Below, in pieces: positions 7,912-13,159 of a DNA stretch of 19,130 nt. Source of the DNA: Rhodospirillales bacterium (lineage in GTDB: Bacteria; Pseudomonadota; Alphaproteobacteria; Rhodospirillales; JABHCV01); assembly GCA_016776705.1 (NCBI GenBank), contig JADHSW010000030.1, positions 1 to 19,130 of the forward strand, written 5' to 3'. Under the pieces are notes generated by a model. The model saw only the letters and a list, made by a program, of their open reading frames with translations, was not told where the DNA came from and made no database searches. The translations under genes were made by a program, and so were the position numbers. Every line of letters begins with the position of its first letter. Positions within the stretch are counted from its first letter, which is position 1.

Positions 7912-8724
7912 TTATTCGCCAGTGGAAACCATGTTTTTTCCGGAGTTCTTGGCCTGATACATGGCCCTGTCGGCCCGTTCAATCAGGCTCTCGACAGTGT
8001 CGGCTGGTTCAGCAGAAGCGATCCCGAAAGACATCGTTACCTTGCCCAGGGTTTCCGTCGAGTTTTTCTTGCGGATGGATTTTGATGAGATGGTATCGCG
8101 TACCCGCTGGGCGACAACGGTGGCGTTTTCGGGCGTGATACTGGGCAGGATGGCGGCGAATTCGTCGCCGGCCCAGCGGGCGACGAAATCTCCCTGCTTA
8201 AGGTTTGCGGCAAAGGCGTGGGCGACGAGTTTCAGCACCTGATCGCCAATGGCGTGCCCCAGGGTGTCGTTGACTTCTTTAAAATCGTCAATGTCACCCA
8301 GCAGCACGGACAAGTGGCCCTGCACGCTTTTCATATCTTCCAGTATGGCGCTCAGGACCTGCTCAAACCTGCGCCGGTTCGCGATACCGGTCAAAGGATC
8401 GATCAGGGCGTCCTTCTTGTTTTTTTCCAGTTCGATTTTCAACTCGACGATTTCATCGCCATAGCTGGCGATTTTACGGTCAAATTCACTGCTAAACTCT
8501 GATATCTGTCTTATTTGATCCCGAACATGGCCGATCGAATCGAGAACGGCGCCGCATCCCTTGTCCTTGTTGGCTACACTATCTTCGAGATTCAGGATGT
8601 CGGCATTTTCGCCGATCACGTCCTCAAGCAGGCTCAGGACCCTCTGCAAGCCGCCGCTTATGTGGCTCGCGGTAACATGCAAGTCGGCGATGCTGTTCTC
8701 GAAGTCGGATTTCTTGTCGGTCAT
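7912..8724 (-). CDS. Diguanylate cyclase (GGDEF domain)
   Basis: A 270-residue soluble protein that should make cyclic di-GMP from two GTP. Residues 1-105 are helical with no recognisable sensor or membrane segment and probably dimerise. The GGDEF domain (about 106-268) starts with the typical DPLTGIANRR (109-118), has the metal-binding LLGDIDDFKEVNDTLGH and carries the active-site motif as AGDEF (185-189). AGDEF is a variant found in many active cyclases. At the inhibitory site the family pattern RxxD reads KQGD (176-179), so the Arg is replaced by Lys and normal feedback inhibition may be weak or absent. It starts 18 bases after the thiE stop, so it is probably the last gene of that operon. 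Its 3' end faces the kinase gene across a 60-bp gap with only a weak hairpin. Confidence 0.92.
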   Translation of the reverse strand: MTDKKSDFENSIADLHVTASHISGGLQRVLSLLEDVIGENADILNLEDSVANKDKGCGAVLDSIGHVRDQIRQISEFSSEFDRKIASYGDEIVELKIELEKNKKDALIDPLTGIANRRRFEQVLSAILEDMKSVQGHLSVLLGDIDDFKEVNDTLGHAIGDQVLKLVAHAFAANLKQGDFVARWAGDEFAAILPSITPENATVVAQRVRDTISSKSIRKKNSTETLGKVTMSFGIASAEPADTVESLIERADRAMYQAKNSGKNMVSTGE

Positions 8725-8742
8725 GAAACGACTTTCTTATTA

Positions 8743-9387
8743 TTAAGCGCGAGGTGTCTGGCTGATGATCGTGTTGAAGACGCTAACGGCTTTTTCGGGC
8801 CCTTCTTCATAGTCCCATATCCCGGCGATAACCGCCAGAAAATCAGCCCCGGCGGCAATCAGCGGCGTACAGTTATCGACGGTTATGCCGCCTATGGCGA
8901 CTGCGGGTACGACCATGTCCTCGCTCCACCAGTTCAGAATTTCAGGATCGGAATGGGCTTTGGCATCTTTTGTCCCGGTCGGATAAAAGGCGCCAAAGGC
9001 GACGTAACTCGCGCCCTGTTCGGCGGCCTCCATGGCCAGGTGTCGTGAGTCGTGGCAGGTGACGCCGACAATGGCGTCCGGGCCGACAATTTCACGGGCG
9101 TCCCTGTAAATCATATCTTCCTGGCCAACATGGACACCATCGCAGCCGGTTTCGGCGGCCATGGCGGGGTCGTCGTTCAACAGAAAAGCGACGCCGCGGT
9201 CCTGTGTAATGGGGCGCAAGGTATCGATGGCGCGGCGAATGTCATCCTCAGGGGTATCTTTCAGGCGCAGTTGCACGCAGCCAATCCGACCGGCGTCCAA
9301 TGTGCGCCCAAGGATATCGGGGAAACGTGTCATATCCAGTTTTGGCGGGGTGATCAGATACAACTGCGCGCGGTTGAAATCGGTCAT
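8743..9387 (-). CDS. thiE: Thiamine-phosphate synthase ThiE
   Basis: A 214-residue TIM-barrel enzyme that joins hydroxymethylpyrimidine pyrophosphate and thiazole phosphate into thiamine monophosphate. Family motifs are in order: VQLRLKD (38-44), LLNDDPAMA (69-77), GVHVGQED (84-91), GVTCHD (108-113), FGAFYPTGTK (131-140) and AIGGI near 164-168. The length is normal. The start codon overlaps the stop of the upstream 138-residue gene by four bases (ATGA arrangement), indicating translational coupling. No TPP riboswitch was recognised upstream and no other thiamine gene is in the window. The first strand reads LYLITPP, close to the usual start of the family. Confidence 0.93.
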   Translation of the reverse strand: MTDFNRAQLYLITPPKLDMTRFPDILGRTLDAGRIGCVQLRLKDTPEDDIRRAIDTLRPITQDRGVAFLLNDDPAMAAETGCDGVHVGQEDMIYRDAREIVGPDAIVGVTCHDSRHLAMEAAEQGASYVAFGAFYPTGTKDAKAHSDPEILNWWSEDMVVPAVAIGGITVDNCTPLIAAGADFLAVIAGIWDYEEGPEKAVSVFNTIISQTPRA

Positions 9388-9800
9388 GCAATTCCTTCCG
9401 GTTCACTAAGCCAGGCGCGACAGGCGGCGGCGGGCTCACTCATGCCATACAAATCAAGCTCGTCGCCTTCATCAGTATAGACAAACGCGCCGCGCTGCCC
9501 GGCAATATCGGCAAGTTTTTCACTTAGCTCGGGGCCGTTATTGATGCGCACTCCCTTGATGCCATGCCTCAACGCGCCCAGCGCCAAGCCGGGCTCGTCC
9601 CCGCAATCAAGCACAGCCTGATAGCGGGCCTCGGGATGATGTTCGGCGGCGTTGGCAATCATGTCTCGAAAAACCGTAGCACCAATGTAGGCAGCTGCGG
9701 CGGGAGGGCTGATCAGGGTCACCTGAACACCCATTTCATGGGCCACGCCAAGGGCCGCTTCGGCGTGTTCCTGATTGTGAATAATGATGGCGTTGCTCAT
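9384..9800 (-). CDS. Conserved-looking protein of unknown function, coupled to thiE
   Basis: A 138-residue protein that I do not recognise. It begins MSNAIIIHNQEHAEAALGVA and alternates hydrophobic strands with helices in an alpha/beta pattern, for example VQVTLISPP and YQAVLDCGDEPGLALGALRHG. There is no signal peptide and no membrane segment. Host-like codon use, a clean start and the four-base overlap with thiE argue that it is a real gene and first of a three-gene operon. A role linked to thiamine or to the diguanylate cyclase would be only a guess from position. Its ATG lies just 22 bases downstream of the gap terminator, leaving almost no room for a separate promoter. Confidence 0.8.
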   Translation of the reverse strand: MSNAIIIHNQEHAEAALGVAHEMGVQVTLISPPAAAAYIGATVFRDMIANAAEHHPEARYQAVLDCGDEPGLALGALRHGIKGVRINNGPELSEKLADIAGQRGAFVYTDEGDELDLYGMSEPAAACRAWLSEPEGIA

Positions 9801-9822
9801 GGGCTAACAGATATGCCGGAAC

Positions 9823-9857
9823 AAAGAAAAAGGCGAGACCAAATTGGCCCCGCCTTT
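9823..9857 (-). terminator. Intrinsic terminator of gap
   Basis: Read on the minus strand, AAAGGCG (9857-9851) pairs with CGCCTTT (9835-9829), with a smaller inner pairing around CCAATTTGG, followed by TTCTTT. It begins about 28 bases after the gap stop codon. Strong stem plus T-rich tail is the classical intrinsic terminator form. It also lies directly before the 138-residue gene on the same strand. Confidence 0.85.
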
Positions 9858-9885
9858 AAACTTATCGACGATGACGGGCCTGAAA

Positions 9886-10893
9886 TCAGGCATTCATCAT
9901 TGCAACCGCGGTGTCGGACATGCGGTTCGAGAAGCCCCATTCGTTGTCGTACCAGGTCAGGATGCGAACGAAGTCGCCGTCCATGACCTTGGTTTCCGGT
10001 GCGGCAAAGAACGAGCTGTAGGAGCTGTGATTGTAATCCGACGAGACCAGCGGCAATTCGGTGTAACCCAGAATACCCCGCAGCCTGTCGGTTTCACTGG
10101 CCGCCTTGATGGCAGCATTGATTTCTTCGACCGTGGTCTTGCGCTTGGCGTTGAAGCAAAGATCAACCACGGACACATTCGGGGTCGGCACGCGCATGGC
10201 GACGCCGTCCAGCTTGCCATCCAGTTCCGGCAGAACCAGTCCGACAGCCTTGGCGGCGCCGGTCGACGCCGGAATGATGTTCAGGGAAGCTGCGCGGGCG
10301 CGTCCCAGGTCCGAATGCAAGGTGTCAACGGTGCGCTGATCGCCGGTGAATGAGTGCACCGTGGTCATGAAGCCTTTTTCGATGCCGACCAGCTTGTTCA
10401 GTGCGTCTGCGACCGGCGCCAGGCAGTTGGTGGTGCACGAGGCGTTGGAAACAACAGTGTGACCGGCTTCCAGCTTGTGGTCGTTGACCCCATAAACGAC
10501 GGTCAGGTCCGCACCGGATGCCGGGGCGGAAACCAGAACCTTCTTCGCGCCGGCGCCCAGATGCACGCTGGCTTTTTCCTTTGAGGTGAAGATGCCTGTG
10601 CATTCGTAGACAATGTCCACGCCCAGATCGCCCCAGGGCAGGGCCGACGGATCGCGCTCTGAAGTGACCTTGATGTCGCCGCTGCCGGCGTTCATGACAT
10701 CACCCTTAACGGTGACATCGGTTGGAAGGACACCGTGTACCGAATCGTATTTCAGAAGGTGAGCATTGGCTTCTGGCGATCCCAGATCGTTGATGCCGAC
10801 AACTTCAACATCAGTACGACCGGACTCTACCAGAGCCCGAAACGTCAAACGACCGATACGGCCAAAACCATTAATTGCTACGCGAACCGCCAT
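9886..10893 (-). CDS. gap: Glyceraldehyde-3-phosphate dehydrogenase, type I
   Basis: A 335-residue cytoplasmic enzyme of glycolysis, gluconeogenesis and possibly the Calvin cycle, converting glyceraldehyde 3-phosphate to 1,3-bisphosphoglycerate. The N-terminal Rossmann motif NGFGRIGR (8-15) binds NAD, and Asp36 in GINDLG fits NAD rather than NADP preference. The catalytic Cys153 is in SNASCTTNCLAP and His180 in TTVHSFTGDQ. The C-terminal WYDNEWGFSNR is standard. A strong ribosome site, GGGAGG, stands 6 bases before the ATG. The gene has its own candidate promoter and terminator, so it looks monocistronic. In many alphaproteobacteria gap stands with tkt and pgk; neither is here. Confidence 0.97.
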   Translation of the reverse strand: MAVRVAINGFGRIGRLTFRALVESGRTDVEVVGINDLGSPEANAHLLKYDSVHGVLPTDVTVKGDVMNAGSGDIKVTSERDPSALPWGDLGVDIVYECTGIFTSKEKASVHLGAGAKKVLVSAPASGADLTVVYGVNDHKLEAGHTVVSNASCTTNCLAPVADALNKLVGIEKGFMTTVHSFTGDQRTVDTLHSDLGRARAASLNIIPASTGAAKAVGLVLPELDGKLDGVAMRVPTPNVSVVDLCFNAKRKTTVEEINAAIKAASETDRLRGILGYTELPLVSSDYNHSSYSSFFAAPETKVMDGDFVRILTWYDNEWGFSNRMSDTAVAMMNA

Positions 10894-10927
10894 AATATTC
10901 CTCCCAAATTATCGAAAATTCGATCTT

Positions 10928-10949
10928 AAAAAACAGCGCCCGAAGCGCT
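10928..10949 (-). terminator. Terminator-like hairpin in the gap leader
   Basis: On the minus strand AGCGC (10949-10945), a five-base TTCGG loop and GCGCT (10939-10935) form a tight hairpin followed by G and six T (10933-10928). That is the form of a short intrinsic terminator. It lies between the candidate gap promoter and the gap ribosome site, about 35 bases before the start codon. It could end a separate small RNA transcribed toward gap, or act as an attenuator in the gap leader. An anti-terminator pairing partner was not identified. Confidence 0.6.
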
Positions 10950-10969
10950 TTAAAACTAAAGATGGGGCT

Positions 10970-10998
10970 CGTATACCACGAACCCTTTGTCGTGCTAA
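10970..10998 (-). promoter_or_regulatory. Candidate sigma-70-type promoter of gap
   Basis: On the minus strand TTAGCA (10998-10993) and TATACG (10975-10970) are separated by exactly 17 bases. Each matches four of six consensus positions. Transcription would start near 10963, giving a leader of about 70 nucleotides that includes the terminator-like hairpin. Assigned from hexamers only. Confidence 0.4.
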
Positions 10999-11075
10999 CA
11001 CCCATGCCGGGGGGTGGGTGCTCACCCTATCGGGTGGGCGCAAGATTGAACGGATTTTTCCGCTCGTCAATGACG

Positions 11076-11090
11076 ATATTGTACCAATAT
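11076..11090. repeat. 15-bp perfect palindrome, possible operator
   Basis: ATATTG, three bases, CAATAT: a perfect inverted repeat with a 3-base centre. It overlaps a TACAAT hexamer read on the minus strand and lies between the candidate leftward and rightward promoters. The form suits a dimeric repressor, but no regulator can be named. Confidence 0.35.
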
Positions 11091-11113
11091 TCGATTAATC
11101 ATCAGTGAGCCTG

Positions 11114-11143
11114 TTGACGGGCTTAACCGACAGGGCATATTGT
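11114..11143 (+). promoter_or_regulatory. Candidate promoter for the DUF4164-zapA genes
   Basis: TTGACG (11114-11119) is five of six to the -35 consensus. TATTGT (11138-11143) lies 18 bases further and matches four of six at -10. The leader to the TTG start at 11247 would be about 95 bases. Hexamer evidence only. Confidence 0.3.
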
Positions 11144-11246
11144 TCCTCAGTCAAAGGATGCATTAATCGTTTTAAGCATCGGTATTTAAGGCTCTTTTTG
11201 GTGGCCGCAACGCTCGATTTGAGCTTGTTTTGAGGGGTTTTTTAAG

Positions 11247-11507
11247 TTGGCGTTGGGCGGGACAAAAGAAAGCAAACCTTCCAGGCTGGATGCGGCACGC
11301 GAACGATTTGATGCGGCCATGCAACGTCTGGACAAAGCCCTTGAAACACAGGGTGGATATTCAGGCGGAGTCGACGTCGAGAAAATGTCGGCCCAAAGTG
11401 CGGCCCTGCAAGCTGAAAACGAAGAACTTACGAAGATCAATAGAGCGGTGGGCGAACGTCTGGATGGTGCAATAAAGCGCCTTAAGAACGTGCTTGAAAG
11501 CGCGTAA
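11247..11507 (+). CDS. DUF4164-type small coiled-coil protein
   Basis: An 86-residue, almost wholly helical protein rich in Ala, Glu, Lys and Leu (for example SRLDAARERFDAAMQRLDKA), probably a coiled-coil dimer. It resembles the small DUF4164 proteins that sit directly before zapA in many alphaproteobacteria; the name rests on size, composition and position. I chose the TTG at 11247 because a GAGGGG ribosome site lies about 11 bases upstream; an in-frame ATG further in would remove part of the first helix. It is 11 bases upstream of zapA and should be co-transcribed with it. Its role is unknown, though the link to ZapA suggests cell division. Confidence 0.78.
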   Translation: MALGGTKESKPSRLDAARERFDAAMQRLDKALETQGGYSGGVDVEKMSAQSAALQAENEELTKINRAVGERLDGAIKRLKNVLESA

Positions 11508-11518
11508 ACGGGAGTGTC

Positions 11519-11851
11519 ATGGCGCAAGTCAATATCACCATAAACGGACGCAAATATCAGGTTGCCTGCGACGACGGACAGGAAGCCCACCTGACTCGCC
11601 TGGGCGATTATGTCGACAAACGGCTGAACGAACTGGTCGCCGCCGTTGGACAGGTTGGCGATTCGCGCCTGTTGGTAATGGTCAGCCTGTTGCTCGCCGA
11701 TGAACTTTCTGATTTGTATAGCGAAACCGAGAAACTGAAAGCGAGTGGTGGGGGCGCTTCTTCGGCCAGAGCCGACGAGGATCTGAGCGTCATCGTCGAA
11801 AAAATGGCCGAGCGCATCGAAAATATCGCCGCCGGTCTCGAACAGGCCTAG
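11519..11851 (+). CDS. zapA: Cell division protein ZapA
   Basis: A 110-residue protein of the ZapA family, which cross-links and stabilises FtsZ filaments at mid-cell. The N-terminal beta strands read AQVNITINGRKYQVACDDGQ, followed by the family pattern in which a YVDKRLNEL helix leads into GDSRLLVMVSLLLADEL. The C-terminal half is a coiled coil that forms the tetramer. Length is normal. GGGAG four bases before the ATG is a good ribosome site. It follows the DUF4164-type gene closely and precedes the 6S RNA gene, the same neighbourhood seen in E. coli (zapA, ssrS, fau). Confidence 0.92.
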   Translation: MAQVNITINGRKYQVACDDGQEAHLTRLGDYVDKRLNELVAAVGQVGDSRLLVMVSLLLADELSDLYSETEKLKASGGGASSARADEDLSVIVEKMAERIENIAAGLEQA

Positions 11852-11903
11852 CCGGATAAAAAAACCGAATCCCACGCTATCAAATAAGTGGTTGCCTGCG
11901 TAT

Positions 11904-11932
11904 CCCGGAAATTCATGCTATGAATTTTCGGG
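11904..11932. repeat. 29-bp near-perfect palindrome before the 6S RNA gene
   Basis: AAATTCAT, GCT, ATGAATTT is a perfect 8-bp inverted repeat, extended outward by one G-T pair, then GC and three more C-G pairs to form a 13-bp stem in RNA. It lies about 53 bases after the zapA stop and ends about 20 bases before the expected 6S start, over the -35 region. No T run follows, so it is a poor intrinsic terminator. It may be an operator or an mRNA 3'-end stabilising hairpin. Confidence 0.55.
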
Positions 11933-11941
11933 GCAGGGCAC

Positions 11942-11947
11942 TAAATA
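11942..11947 (+). promoter_or_regulatory. Candidate -10 element of the 6S RNA promoter
   Basis: TAAATA lies about 8 bases before the predicted 5' end of 6S RNA. No good -35 hexamer stands 16-18 bases upstream; the position falls inside the palindrome at 11904-11932. Confidence 0.35.
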
Positions 11948-11952
11948 AGGAT

Positions 11953-12121
11953 CAGGAACGGGTGCTGCGAGTCCCGTCAGGCCACATTATCCCTGGGGCC
12001 AATATCGACACCTAGGGAGCTGTCCCTGCCGGACCCGTGGGTCCGGTATATGGCGCCCACCTGCTAAGGCAGGCCACGGTGGATAAATCGCCAACGATCT
12101 TGTGGCTCCGTTCCGTTTTTT
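11953..12121 (+). ncRNA. ssrS: 6S RNA
   Basis: 6S RNA binds RNA polymerase holoenzyme by mimicking an open promoter and damps housekeeping transcription in stationary phase. GGAACGG (11955-11961) pairs with CCGTTCC (12108-12114) as the closing stem, and TTATCC (near 11988) can pair with GGATAA (12081-12086) inside. The segment reading GGCCAC, then CCCTGGGGCCAATAT, closely follows the E. coli 6S stretch GGGCCAG...CCCTGAGCCGATATT that forms the 5' side of the central bubble. On the 3' side CCTGC-TAAG-GCAGG makes a small hairpin. Six T after the closing stem look like a terminator. Length (about 165), position between zapA and fthC, and fold agree. Exact ends are estimated. Confidence 0.87.
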
Positions 12122-12135
12122 ATCAGGGGGGCTAA

Positions 12136-12705
12136 ATGTCAGCCGATGACGACAAGGCCCAATTGCGTGGTGAGGCGCGGGCAAGACGACAGGACACCTT
12201 TCGCAACGAAGGGGCTGGGGCGGCGCAGGGCCTCGCCCGACATCTTATGGCAATCCTAGAGAATCAACCGGTGGTCAACGTCGCCGCTTATTGGGCGGTT
12301 GGCAGCGAAATTGACCTGACCCCCCTGTTGGACGCCCTTGATGAAGAAGGCTGGAACGTGGCGCTGCCTGTTGTCGTTGAAAACAATGCGCCGCTGATCT
12401 TCAGGCGTTGGCGTTCCGGCGATGTTCTGGTCGAAGGCCCCTTGAAAACCCTGCAGCCGCAGGCCGACTGCGAGGAAATCGTTCCCGACGTTGTCCTCAC
12501 ACCCTTGTTGGCTTTCGATGACGCGGGCTACCGTTTGGGACAGGGCGGCGGTTTTTATGATCGCACACTGGAAAAACTGAAAGCCCGTGCGGGCGGGGTC
12601 CTGTCTATTGGCGTCGCTTTTTCTGCCCAGCGAGTCGACCGCGTTCCGCGCGATGGGCATGACCAGCGCCTGGACATGATCGTTACCGAAAAGGGCAGGA
12701 TCTGA
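12136..12705 (+). CDS. 5-formyltetrahydrofolate cyclo-ligase
   Basis: A 189-residue ATP-dependent enzyme that converts 5-formyltetrahydrofolate to 5,10-methenyltetrahydrofolate, returning a storage folate to the active pool. The family is called FthC, Fau or YgfA. The N-terminal KAQLRGEARARR provides basic residues typical of the ATP site. VGSEIDLTPLL fits the substrate region, and GQGGGFYDR (135-143) is the signature motif. A strong AGGGGGG ribosome site stands just before the ATG at 12136. The start lies only 14 bases after the 6S T-run, so it is probably expressed by read-through or processing of the 6S transcript, as described for ssrS-ygfA in E. coli. It overlaps the next gene by one base. 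Confidence 0.92.
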   Translation: MSADDDKAQLRGEARARRQDTFRNEGAGAAQGLARHLMAILENQPVVNVAAYWAVGSEIDLTPLLDALDEEGWNVALPVVVENNAPLIFRRWRSGDVLVEGPLKTLQPQADCEEIVPDVVLTPLLAFDDAGYRLGQGGGFYDRTLEKLKARAGGVLSIGVAFSAQRVDRVPRDGHDQRLDMIVTEKGRI

Positions 12706-13067
12706 TGGCCTTTTCGATCCGCCACATAGGCCTTGAGATCGAATTTCACCACCCCCAAAGTGACACGTTGCGCCTGTCTCACGAGATCGAGGACGACTAC
12801 AGTATCGACAAGGAAAAAGCGGCGATTTTTACCGAGACCGCTTCAAATCTGACCTTCAGCACGGAAGATATGCTGGAATGGTATCTGTCGCGCTCACAGA
12901 AATCCCTGGCTGAACATCTGCCTGACAGGGTGGGGGAAGAAGATGAAATCCGTCGCATGGCCATCACATTTCCCATTCAATTTCCTGAAAACACGTTCCA
13001 TATGATGACGGACAGGGGCGCTGTCGATATAAAGGCCTTACGGCTCGCCATCGAAGTGACCGGGTAA
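12705..13067 (+). CDS. Protein of unknown function, coupled to fthC
   Basis: A 120-residue protein that I do not recognise. The start ATG shares its A with the fthC TGA, a tight coupling typical of real operon partners. The protein is acidic and soluble-looking, with no signal peptide or membrane segment. It begins MAFSIRHIGLEIEFHHP and contains an acidic helix (SHEIEDDYSIDKEKAAIF) and a C-terminal strand region around MAITFPIQFPENTF. Base composition and codon use match the neighbours. No catalytic motif was seen. Function should not be inferred from position alone. Confidence 0.78.
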   Translation: MAFSIRHIGLEIEFHHPQSDTLRLSHEIEDDYSIDKEKAAIFTETASNLTFSTEDMLEWYLSRSQKSLAEHLPDRVGEEDEIRRMAITFPIQFPENTFHMMTDRGAVDIKALRLAIEVTG

Positions 13068-13102
13068 AGAGACGGCAGTTTGATCGATTTAAATAAACCA
13101 GG

Positions 13103-13136
13103 GCAACCTGTCCGCGTTCAATTGAACGCAGGTTGC
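13103..13136. repeat. Large stem-loop / 16-bp perfect palindrome before the metallophosphoesterase gene
   Basis: GCGTTCAATTGAACGC (13114-13129) is a perfect palindrome. It is flanked by GCAACCT (13103-13109) and AGGTTGC (13130-13136), which also pair, leaving a 4-base bulge GTCC on the left. As DNA it could bind a dimeric regulator; as RNA it would be a long hairpin ending about 14 bases before the AGGAAA ribosome site at 13151. No T run follows, so it is not a normal terminator. Confidence 0.6.
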
Positions 13137-13159
13137 ACTTAAGAAAAAACAGGAAACTC

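Larger units (their letters stand above)
10894..11246. other. 353-bp intergenic region between gap and the DUF4164-type gene
   Basis: No gene was found here. The region serves divergent transcription. It holds, from left to right, the gap ribosome site and leader hairpin, a candidate gap promoter, a block with two CACCC...GGGTG hairpins (10999-11016 and 11023-11036), a small hairpin CGGATTTTTCCG near 11051-11062, a perfect 15-bp palindrome (11076-11090) and a possible rightward promoter (11114-11143). The stretch 10928 to about 11072 could alternatively be a small structured RNA on the minus strand ending at the T6 hairpin, with TACAAT (11084-11079) as its -10 element. Confidence 0.6.

Noticed and set aside
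7899..7923. Bidirectional terminator between the kinase and cyclase genes
   Set aside because: CTGGCG/CGCCAG forms only a 6-bp stem with an 11-base loop, overlaps the cyclase stop and lacks a T run.
9388..9885. TPP riboswitch controlling thiE
   Set aside because: The conserved CUGAGA and ACCUGAUCUGG-type motifs were not found upstream of the thiE operon.
13133..13159. TTG at 13133 as start of the metallophosphoesterase
   Set aside because: It would start inside the large hairpin and add a basic nine-residue extension absent from the family; ATG 13160 has a good ribosome site.
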